Position numbers and translations under genes: made by a program. A stretch of DNA of 64,000 nt. Source: Streptomyces sp. 378. Lineage in GTDB: Bacteria > Actinomycetota > Actinomycetes > Streptomycetales > Streptomycetaceae. The notes under the pieces were generated by a model that saw only the letters and a list, made by a program, of their open reading frames with translations, was not told the origin of the DNA and ran no database searches. This document shows positions 25,981 to 33,184 of this stretch, one piece after another. How positions within the stretch are numbered: position 1 is the stretch's first letter; each line of letters starts with the position of its first letter. The DNA lies in contig NZ_JASKMS010000024.1 of assembly GCF_030124145.1 (NCBI RefSeq), forward strand, positions 62,001 through 126,000, given 5' to 3'.

Positions 25981-27523
25981 CGGCACCGGGCGGCACGCCG
26001 GGCGGCTCGTCCGCCGGCTGCCGCCGGACGTGCAGGCGGAGCACCACGCCGTCCCGGGCGTGTTCCTCCCGGACGGCGAACTCCTCCCTCAGCACGGCGA
26101 GTTTGGCGCGCTCGACCGGGTCGGCCGGGGACCAGCGCGGATCCAGCGCGTACGGCTCGGAGACGACCCAGACGCGGTCCACCGAGGCGAGCCGCCGGCG
26201 CAGCTCCCCGGGGGTCGCCTCCCGGCCCCACAGCGTCCCGGAGCGGGGGGCGGACTCCCGCAGCGCGATGTCCCGCGTCCGCCGGAACCCCTTCGGGTAG
26301 GCCAGTGCGGCGAGCCTGCCGACCGACGGCACGAACAGCACCGGGTCACCGGGCCGCAGCTGCCGGGCGGCGAGCGCGGAGACCACCGCGAGGTTGTCCG
26401 GGCGGTGGGCGGCGGCACGGTCCTGGCGATGCACGGGCAACTGGCTCAGGAAGGTGGCGACCAGGGCGAGGACACCGGCGACCCCCAGCAGGGCGTGCAC
26501 CCGCCGACCGCCGACCCGCATCCGCCGCCCGTCGAACCGCACCCGTCCCAGAGCCCGGGCCACCCGCCCGGCCCCGGCCGCGATCAGCAGGGACGCACCC
26601 GCCAGCGCGTAGAGCACATACCGGTCGTGGTAGAGCGGCCGGACCTGCGACACGGTCATCAGGATCGCCGGCGGCACCAGCAGCAGCGGCAGCGCGACCG
26701 CCGCCGTCCGCCGCTCCCACAGCCCCACGGCCGACAGCAGCAGCGACCCCCAGAACACCGGCCCCGCCGGGCCGGGGACGAAGTTCCCGGCCAGCCTCTC
26801 CACCCGGTCCCACCCCGGCGCCACCAGCCACGCCACCTGCCCGGACTGCCCCTGCGACACCCACACCAGCGGCACCAGCAGCAGCGCCACCGCCACCGCC
26901 GCCCGCCCCCAGCCGGACCAGACCCCCTTCGGGGCCCGCAGCAGGGCCAGCGTCACCGCGTGCGCGCACAGCACCGGAACCGCCAGCTCGTGCAGCGCAC
27001 AGGTCAGGCCGACGACCGCCCCGTACGGCCCCCAACCCCGGCCACCCACCCCGTCCACAGCCCTCAGGAGCAGCAGCGTCGAGGCCGCCACGCCCGCCGC
27101 GACGAGCGCGTACGACCGTCCCTCCTGGGCGTAGTGGCCGGCCATCGGCGTGATCGCCCAGAGGACACCGGCCCACAGACCGACCCGGGGCCCGGCCAGC
27201 CGGACGCCCAGGGCCGCGACCAGACCTGCCGTCGCCGTGGCCGCGCACACCGACGGCAGGCGCAGCACGACCTCGCCGGGATGGACGGTGAGGACGGCGT
27301 GCATGAACAGGTAGTAGAGGCCGTGCACCGCGTCCACGTCGTGCAGCAGCCGCCAGATCTGCGGGACCGTGCGCTGCGCGACCTGGAAGGTGACACTCTC
27401 GTCGCCCCACATGCCCCCGCGGTCCAGCCCCCACAGCCCGATCCCGAGCATCACCGCCATGGGCACCGCCACGGGCACCACACCCGCGCCGAACCGGCCG
27501 CTCCCCCTCGACTGTCCGCTCAT
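25910..27523 (-). CDS. Polytopic GT39/PMT-like membrane glycosyltransferase
   Basis: A 537-residue protein with about eleven helices. After the first helix comes GMWGDESVTFQVAQR, which has the Asp-Glu pair that marks the active site of GT-C enzymes of the PMT/ArnT type. These use polyprenyl-phosphate sugars on the outer membrane face. A hydrophilic C-terminal part of about 150 residues follows. It lies within the glycan locus on the opposite strand to its neighbours. The ATG at 27523 follows a possible GTG at 27526; neither has a strong Shine-Dalgarno. The last 24 codons overlap the 3' end of ohrR. The acceptor could be the wall polymer or a protein. Confidence 0.75.
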   Translation of the reverse strand: MSGQSRGSGRFGAGVVPVAVPMAVMLGIGLWGLDRGGMWGDESVTFQVAQRTVPQIWRLLHDVDAVHGLYYLFMHAVLTVHPGEVVLRLPSVCAATATAGLVAALGVRLAGPRVGLWAGVLWAITPMAGHYAQEGRSYALVAAGVAASTLLLLRAVDGVGGRGWGPYGAVVGLTCALHELAVPVLCAHAVTLALLRAPKGVWSGWGRAAVAVALLLVPLVWVSQGQSGQVAWLVAPGWDRVERLAGNFVPGPAGPVFWGSLLLSAVGLWERRTAAVALPLLLVPPAILMTVSQVRPLYHDRYVLYALAGASLLIAAGAGRVARALGRVRFDGRRMRVGGRRVHALLGVAGVLALVATFLSQLPVHRQDRAAAHRPDNLAVVSALAARQLRPGDPVLFVPSVGRLAALAYPKGFRRTRDIALRESAPRSGTLWGREATPGELRRRLASVDRVWVVSEPYALDPRWSPADPVERAKLAVLREEFAVREEHARDGVVLRLHVRRQPADEPPGVPPGAATTARLPVSRPAAPRARPRPGRW

Positions 27524-27617
27524 CACGGCCCGATTCTGTGTCGCTTGAGACCAGTTAGCCGGGTTCTATGGTGTGTTATCACTTTCATGTCATTCGCCCG
27601 GCTTACGATCCGTCGTG

Positions 27618-29276
27618 ATGAACGCCGTGAAGTATGCCGAGACCGACACCGAGAGACCGCTCGCCGAGGTCGCCGTCGTGGTGATCGGCTACGACGACGC
27701 CGCCCATGTGACGGACGCCGTGCGCTCGGCGCTCGCCCAGGGCCCGGCCGTGCGCGAGGTGGTGGCCGTCGACGACTGCTCCACGGACGGCAGCGCCGGC
27801 CTGCTCGACCGGCTCGCCGCCTCGGAGCCCCGCCTGAAGGTGATCCGCCGCCGGGTCAACAGTGGCGGCTGCGGCACCCCGCGCAACACCGGACTCGACG
27901 CGGTGACCGCGCCGTACGTGATGTTCCTGGACAGTGACGACGTCCTGCCGCCCGGCGCGGTCGGCGCGCTGCTCGAAGCGGTCTCGGGTGCGCGCGCGGA
28001 GGTCGCGGGCGGCCTGTGTGTGCGCCGTGAGGTGCCGTCGGGGCGCGAGATCCCCTGGCAGGCGCGCCTCTACGCGCTGCACACCGTGGTGCCGCATCCC
28101 GCGCAGCGCCCCCGCCTGGTCCACGACACGCTCTGCGTCAACAAGCTCTACCGCACCGGCTTCCTGCGCGCGCACGGCATCCGCTTCCCCGAAGGCCGCT
28201 TCCCGTACGAGGACGTCGTCTTCACCGCGCGCGTGCTCGCCGCGGCCCCCCGCATCGTCCTGATCCCCGACCGGGTCTACGTGTGGCACGTGCGCCGGTC
28301 CGCCGAACGGCTGTCGATCTCCCTGGACCGGGCCGGCGTCGAGAACTGGCGGGCCCGCACGGAGGCCTGCCGACAGGCGCACGAAGTGCTGCTGGGCGCC
28401 GGGCACAAGGAACTCGCGCGGGCCGTGCGCGCCAAGTTCCTCGACCACGACCTGCGGATGTACCTGCGTGAACTGGGGTTGCGCGACGCCGCCTACCGGC
28501 GCGCGTGGTGGGAGCTCACGCGGTCCCATCTCGCGCAGTACGACGCCGACGACTGGGCGCGCAACCCGGGCGCTCCCGGCCGGCTGGCCGGGCGGGTCCT
28601 CCTGGCCTCCCCGGAGCCGCGCGACCTGCCCCGGCTGCGGGAACTGGCGGCCCGCCCGGCCCGTCTGTACCCGCCGTACGCCCGTGCCGCGGACGGCACG
28701 CCCGTGTGGTCGGACGGCCTCCCCCAGGTCTCCCTGGAACCCCTGCGGGACAGGCCGGTGCGGGCACTGCCCCTCGCCGTCGACGGGGAGCTGCGACCAC
28801 GCTCGCGTGACACCCGGCTGCGGCTGTGCCTGCACGAGCTGTACGGGCGCGTGGCGCAGGCGGGACCGGAGACGGTGGAGACGCAGTGGCGGCACCGGGA
28901 CGACGAGGACGTGGCGCTCCGGGGCGCGCCCGTCGCGCTCGTGCCGTCCGCGACGGGCTCCGGGACCGCCGGGGACGCCGGCACCTGGTGGGCGGAGACG
29001 ACCGTCGACCTCGCCGCGCTGGCGGCACGCGGCGTGGGCACCTGGGACCTGCGCCTTCGCATCCGCTTCCGCGACGGCGCGAGCCGCGACGTCACCGCGC
29101 ACGCGCTCACGGGCGCCGGTCTGCTGCGCCGCAGCGCCGTCCCGAGCGCCCGGCACGGCGTGGTACTCGTACAGCCGTACACCACCCACTCCGGTGCGCT
29201 GGCGCTGCGGGTGGCTCCCGGCGTACGCGGTGTGCTGTCGGTCGCCCGCGCACGACTGCGCCGCCTGCTTCACTGA
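27618..29276 (+). CDS. GT2 glycosyltransferase with C-terminal extension
   Basis: A 552-residue cytoplasmic protein. The GT-A domain has VVVIGYDD, DDCSTDGS, the family-specific NSGGCGTPRNTG and the metal site FLDSDD. A long C-terminal region (about 300-550) is a beta-rich domain also found in the gene at 35377-37023, its paralogue. These two lack the TagF-like domain of the four fusions, so they probably add single sugars. The ATG at 27618 gives the best family N-terminus; the open frame runs further upstream without likeness. galE follows after 72 bp and may supply its UDP-galactose-type donor. Confidence 0.83.
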   Translation: MNAVKYAETDTERPLAEVAVVVIGYDDAAHVTDAVRSALAQGPAVREVVAVDDCSTDGSAGLLDRLAASEPRLKVIRRRVNSGGCGTPRNTGLDAVTAPYVMFLDSDDVLPPGAVGALLEAVSGARAEVAGGLCVRREVPSGREIPWQARLYALHTVVPHPAQRPRLVHDTLCVNKLYRTGFLRAHGIRFPEGRFPYEDVVFTARVLAAAPRIVLIPDRVYVWHVRRSAERLSISLDRAGVENWRARTEACRQAHEVLLGAGHKELARAVRAKFLDHDLRMYLRELGLRDAAYRRAWWELTRSHLAQYDADDWARNPGAPGRLAGRVLLASPEPRDLPRLRELAARPARLYPPYARAADGTPVWSDGLPQVSLEPLRDRPVRALPLAVDGELRPRSRDTRLRLCLHELYGRVAQAGPETVETQWRHRDDEDVALRGAPVALVPSATGSGTAGDAGTWWAETTVDLAALAARGVGTWDLRLRIRFRDGASRDVTAHALTGAGLLRRSAVPSARHGVVLVQPYTTHSGALALRVAPGVRGVLSVARARLRRLLH

Positions 29277-29348
29277 GAGCGCGACACCCGCAACGCAGCA
29301 GCTCACAGCACCACCACCACGGGTCAACTGACGAGGGGACGGCCGCAC

Positions 29349-30329
29349 ATGACCTGGTTGATCACCGGCGGCGCCGGCTACATCGGCGCGCACGTCGTAC
29401 GGGCGATGACCGCGGCGGGGGAACAGGCGGTGGTGTACGACGACCTGTCCACCGGTATCGCCGAGCGCGTGCCCGACGGGGTGCCGCTGGTGGTGGGCTC
29501 GACCCTGGACGCCGAGCGGCTCGCCCGCGCCCTCGCGGACCACGCGGTCACCGGCGTCGTCCATCTCGCGGCGAAGAAGCAGGTGGGCGAGTCGGTCGAC
29601 CTGCCGCTGCACTACTACCGGGAGAACGTCGAGGGCCTGCGGGTCCTCCTGGACGCCGTGACGGCGGCGCGGGTGCCGTCCTTCGTCTTCTCCTCCTCGG
29701 CGGCGGTGTACGGCATGCCGGACGTGGACCTGGTGACGGAGGAGACGCCGTGCGTGCCCATGTCGCCGTACGGCGAGACCAAGCTGGCCGGTGAGTGGCT
29801 GGTCCGCGCGACGGGGCGGGCGACCGGGCTGTCGACCGCGTCCCTGCGCTACTTCAACGTGGCGGGCACGGCGGGCCCGGAGCTCGCGGACGTCGGGGTG
29901 TTCAACCTCGTGCCCATGGTCTTCGAGAGGCTGACGCAGGACGCGCCGCCGCGGATCTTCGGCGACGACTACCCGACCCCTGACGGCACCTGTGTGCGCG
30001 ACTACATCCACGTCGTCGACCTGGCCGAGGCCCATGTCGCGGCGGCCCGGGTCCTGCGCTCCTCCCCCGGCCGCGCTCTCACGCTGAACATCGGCCGGGG
30101 CGAGGGCGTGTCCGTGCGCGAGATGATCGACCGCATCAACGCGGTCACCGGCCACGACCGGCCGCCCACGGTGGCACCCCGGCGCGCGGGCGACCCGGCC
30201 CGGGTCGTCGCCTCCGCCGACCGCGCGGCCACGGAGCTGGGCTGGAAGGCCCGGCACGACGTGCAGGACATGATCACGTCGGCGTGGGAGGGGTGGCTGC
30301 GGCTGCATCCGGGGGCGGGGAGGAGCTGA
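29349..30329 (+). CDS. galE: UDP-glucose 4-epimerase
   Basis: Short-chain dehydrogenase-type epimerase of 326 residues that interconverts UDP-glucose and UDP-galactose with bound NAD. The Rossmann motif GGAGYIG is at 7-13, the catalytic Ser in SSSAAVYG (115-122) and the Tyr-x-x-x-Lys pair at Tyr141/Lys145 (YGETK). A GAGGGGA lies upstream of the ATG. Its place in the glycan locus suggests that it feeds galactose into the polymer rather than the Leloir pathway. The stop codon lies inside the first unit of a tandem repeat array. Confidence 0.93.
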   Translation: MTWLITGGAGYIGAHVVRAMTAAGEQAVVYDDLSTGIAERVPDGVPLVVGSTLDAERLARALADHAVTGVVHLAAKKQVGESVDLPLHYYRENVEGLRVLLDAVTAARVPSFVFSSSAAVYGMPDVDLVTEETPCVPMSPYGETKLAGEWLVRATGRATGLSTASLRYFNVAGTAGPELADVGVFNLVPMVFERLTQDAPPRIFGDDYPTPDGTCVRDYIHVVDLAEAHVAAARVLRSSPGRALTLNIGRGEGVSVREMIDRINAVTGHDRPPTVAPRRAGDPARVVASADRAATELGWKARHDVQDMITSAWEGWLRLHPGAGRS

Positions 30330-30487
30330 TCCGCCCGAACGGGTGATGAGTCCCGGGGTGGCGGAGCTGATCCGCCCGTGCGGGTGACGAGTCCCCGGGT
30401 GGCGGAGCTGATCCGCCCGAGGCGGGCGATGAGTCCCCGGGTGGCGGAGCTGATTCGCCCGAGCCTGTGACGAGTCCCCGGGTGGCT
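30323..30487. repeat. Four-copy 41-42 bp tandem repeat between galE and tetR
   Basis: Units start at 30323, 30364, 30405 and 30447. Each begins GAGCTGATCCGCCCG (one T in place of C in the last) and ends near GAGTCCCCGGGTGGC. At each unit junction GGCGGA-GCTGA-TCCGCC can fold into a 6-bp stem, so the array is a string of small hairpins. It begins in the galE stop region and ends before the convergent tetR gene. There are no spacers, so it is not a CRISPR array. Confidence 0.9.
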
Positions 30488-30561
30488 GCCGGGGCCCACC
30501 CAAGGGCGGCTCACTCGAGCGCGGCTGACGCCCGGGTTCATGGAGCCGCCAGGGTGATGCC

Positions 30562-31188
30562 CTACAGCGCCTTGAGCCCCTCCGACGTGGCCCGGGCCAG
30601 CGCGCCCAGATACCCCTTCGGCAGCTTCGGGCTGCGGATCACCACCGAGCGCCAGTACAGCGGGCCGGAGATCAGGTCGAGGGCCAGGTCGTGGTCGATG
30701 CCCTCGCGGAGCTCGCCGCGGCGTTCCGCCGCCGTCACGATGCCGGTGGCGACGCCGTCCTGGCCCTCCCGCAGGGCCTTCTGCAGGGCCTCGGCGATGT
30801 CGGGGTTGCGGGCCGCCTCGGCCTGGAGATCGGGGATGACCTGCGAGGCGACGGGGTGGCGCAGGGCGCGGGACGTCACCCCGTAGAGCAGCCGCAGGTC
30901 GCCCTCCAGGGAGCCGGTGTCCGGCGCGGGCAGGCCCTGCACGGCGAGCGCCGAGACGATGTCCAGCACCAGGTGCAGCTTGGAGCGCCAGCGGCGGTAG
31001 ACCGCCGTCTTCCCGACGCCCGCCCGGCGCGCGATCCCCTCGATGGACATCCGCGCGTAGCCGACGGCCGCGAGTTCCTCGAAGACGGCCGCCCGGATCG
31101 CTTCCGTCACGTCCTCCCGCAGTACGGCGGCCCCCGCGGGGGCCCGGCGGCGCGGCGGCTGCTGGGGCTCGTCGGGCTTCGTCGTCAT
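30562..31188 (-). CDS. TetR-family transcriptional regulator
   Basis: A 208-residue repressor-type protein. The N-terminal helix-turn-helix is clear (about 32-78: MSIEGIARRAGVGKTAVYRRWRSK). The C-terminal ligand domain (about 80-205) resembles the TetR_C_11 type. The ATG at 31188 is chosen as the start of the conserved part; a GTG at 31209 is possible. It is divergent from the tagGH exporter operon, and two copies of an operator-like repeat lie between them. Control of itself and of the exporter is therefore likely. The inducer is unknown. Confidence 0.9.
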   Translation of the reverse strand: MTTKPDEPQQPPRRRAPAGAAVLREDVTEAIRAAVFEELAAVGYARMSIEGIARRAGVGKTAVYRRWRSKLHLVLDIVSALAVQGLPAPDTGSLEGDLRLLYGVTSRALRHPVASQVIPDLQAEAARNPDIAEALQKALREGQDGVATGIVTAAERRGELREGIDHDLALDLISGPLYWRSVVIRSPKLPKGYLGALARATSEGLKAL

Positions 31189-31204
31189 GCCGACAGCATA
31201 GGGC

Positions 31205-31233
31205 GTCACGACGAAACGGTTGCGTTCCGACGT
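31205..31233. promoter_or_regulatory. Operator-like repeat, copy 1 (tetR/tagG intergenic)
   Basis: This 29-bp element matches the copy at 31253-31281 at 24 of 29 positions in the same orientation. Its core AACG-GTTG-CGTT (31215-31226) is a palindrome of the size bound by TetR dimers. It overlaps the region just upstream of the tetR start. Confidence 0.6.
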
Positions 31234-31252
31234 TCACCCGTCGTACGCTCCC

Positions 31253-31281
31253 GTTACGACGATACGGTCCCGTCCCGACGT
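31253..31281. promoter_or_regulatory. Operator-like repeat, copy 2 (tetR/tagG intergenic)
   Basis: Second copy of the 29-bp element, 48 bp from the first, with core ACG-GTCC-CGT. It lies on the tagG side, 9 bp before the first possible GTG start (31290). Two copies between divergent genes fit a TetR protein controlling both directions. Confidence 0.6.
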
Positions 31282-31373
31282 AAGAATCCGTGAAGAGTCC
31301 GGTAAGGACCACCCCCTCCGGAGCTTCACGGCGCCCAGGCCCCACCCCGTCCCCCCGAGCGAAAGCAGCGGAT

Positions 31374-32288
31374 GTGAGCACGGTCCTCCACACACCGCCC
31401 CAGACCCCCGCCCCGGCCTACGACGACCTCGCGGCCCTCGCCGCCCGCCACGGTCTCTCGGTCAGCGGCGCCCGGCCCTCCCTGCCCGAGTACGTCCGCC
31501 GGCTGTGGGCCCGCCGCCACTTCATCACCGCGTTCGCCACCGCCAAGCTCACCGCCCAGTACAGCCAGGCGAAGCTCGGCCAGGTCTGGCAGGTGATGAC
31601 CCCCCTGCTGAACGCGGCGGTCTACTACTTCATCTTCGGCGTGCTGCTCGGCACCAAGCACGGCGTGCCGGACTACGTCCCGTTCCTGGTCACGGGCGTG
31701 TTCATCTGGACGTTCACGCAGAGCTCGATCATGGCGGGCACCCGCGCCATCTCCGGCAACCTCGGCCTGGTGCGCGCCCTGCACTTCCCGCGCGCCGCGC
31801 TGCCGATCTCCTTCTGCCTCCAGCAGCTCCAGCAGCTGCTGTTCTCGATGGGCGCCCTGATCGTCATCCTGCTCTGCTTCGGCGTGCCGGTCGGCGTGTC
31901 GTGGCTGCTGGCGCTGCCGGCGCTGTTCCTGCAGTTCACGTTCAACGCCGGCGTTTCCATGGTCATGGCCCGGATGGGCGCCAAGACCCCCGACATCGCC
32001 CAGCTGATGCCGTTCGTGCTGCGCACCTGGATGTATGTCTCGGGTGTCATGTGGAGCATCGACAAGCTGGCGAAGAACGACAGCCTTCCCCACGCGGTGA
32101 CCATCGCCCTCGCGGCCAACCCGGCCGCCGTCTACATCGACCTGATGCGCTTCGCCCTGATCGACAGCTTCCAGGCGAGCCAGCTCCCCGCCCACGTGTG
32201 GGCGCTCGCCGTCGGCTGGGCACTGGTCGCCGGTGTCGGCGGCTTCATCTACTTCTGGAAGGCTGAGGAGACGTACGGCCGTGGCTGA
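31374..32288 (+). CDS. tagG: Wall polymer ABC exporter, membrane subunit (TagG-like)
   Basis: ABC-2 type permease of 304 residues with six helices, of the TagG/RfbA (Wzm) family that exports lipid-linked teichoic acids or O-antigens. Typical elements are KLTAQYSQAKLGQVWQVMTPLLNAAVYYFIFG at the first helix and a final WKAEETYGRG. The GTG at 31374 (VSTVLHTPP) is chosen because the conserved sequence begins there; the frame is open from GTG 31290. It overlaps the ATPase gene by 8 bp. It should flip the finished or growing polymer, made by the TagF-like fusions, to the outside. Confidence 0.9.
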   Translation: MSTVLHTPPQTPAPAYDDLAALAARHGLSVSGARPSLPEYVRRLWARRHFITAFATAKLTAQYSQAKLGQVWQVMTPLLNAAVYYFIFGVLLGTKHGVPDYVPFLVTGVFIWTFTQSSIMAGTRAISGNLGLVRALHFPRAALPISFCLQQLQQLLFSMGALIVILLCFGVPVGVSWLLALPALFLQFTFNAGVSMVMARMGAKTPDIAQLMPFVLRTWMYVSGVMWSIDKLAKNDSLPHAVTIALAANPAAVYIDLMRFALIDSFQASQLPAHVWALAVGWALVAGVGGFIYFWKAEETYGRG

Positions 32289-33105
32289 GCACCCGAGCGA
32301 GAAGATCCCCACCGTCGTCGCCGACGGCGTCGACATCGTCTACCGCGTCAACGGCACCGGCTCCGGACGCGGCTCGGCCACCGCCGCCCTCAACCGCATC
32401 GTGCGCCGCAAGCAGACCGAGAGGGCGTCGGGCGTGCGCCGGGTGCACGCCGTGAAGAACGTCTCCTTCGTCGCCTACCGGGGCGAGGCGATCGGCCTGA
32501 TCGGCACCAACGGCTCCGGCAAGTCGACCCTGCTGAAGGCCGTCGCCGGGCTCCTCCCCGTGGAGAACGGCCGGATCTACACCGACGGCCAGCCCTCCCT
32601 CCTCGGCGTCAACGCGGCCCTGATGAACGACCTGACCGGCGAGCGCAACGTGCACCTCGGCGGCCTGGCCATGGGCATGTCCCGCGAGCAGGTCAGGGAC
32701 CGCTACCAGGAGATCGTCGACTTCTCCGGCATCAACGAGAAGGGCGACTTCATCACCCTGCCGATGCGGACCTACTCCTCCGGCATGGCCGCCCGGCTGC
32801 GGTTCTCCATCGCCGCCGCCAAGGACCACGACGTCCTGCTGATCGACGAGGCGCTGGCCACCGGCGACCGTTCCTTCCAGAAGCGCTCGGAGCAGCGCAT
32901 CCGCGAGCTGCGCAAGCACGCGGGCACGGTGTTCCTGGTCAGCCACAACAACAAGTCGATCCGGGACACCTGCGACCGGGTGCTGTGGCTGGAGCGCGGG
33001 GAACTGCTCATGGACGGGCCGACCGAGGACGTCCTCAAGGAGTACGAGGCGTTCACCGGGGACAAGGCGCCCAAGCCCAAGCCGAAGGCCGCCGTTCCCT
33101 CGTGA
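32281..33105 (+). CDS. tagH: Wall polymer ABC exporter, ATPase subunit (TagH-like)
   Basis: A 274-residue ATPase partner of the permease. Walker A GTNGSGKST is at 75-83, the signature YSSGMAAR at 165-172 and Walker B DVLLIDE at 184-190, with the switch His in LVSHN. The N-terminal extension before the Walker A (about 25-60) is typical of Wzt/TagH. It lacks the long C-terminal carbohydrate-binding domain of some Wzt proteins, so export need not depend on a modified chain end. The start GTG 32281 lies within the last codons of tagG. Confidence 0.92.
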   Translation: MAEHPSEKIPTVVADGVDIVYRVNGTGSGRGSATAALNRIVRRKQTERASGVRRVHAVKNVSFVAYRGEAIGLIGTNGSGKSTLLKAVAGLLPVENGRIYTDGQPSLLGVNAALMNDLTGERNVHLGGLAMGMSREQVRDRYQEIVDFSGINEKGDFITLPMRTYSSGMAARLRFSIAAAKDHDVLLIDEALATGDRSFQKRSEQRIRELRKHAGTVFLVSHNNKSIRDTCDRVLWLERGELLMDGPTEDVLKEYEAFTGDKAPKPKPKAAVPS

Positions 33106-33184
33106 GGCCCACCCGGTCGGCCCTTTTGTCTCATTGATGGCAGCATGAGCGCATACGGTGCAGCTGTGAGAGGGGGTCCCCGGG

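Noticed and set aside
30323..30487. CRISPR array
   Set aside because: The units abut directly and there are no unique spacers or cas genes.
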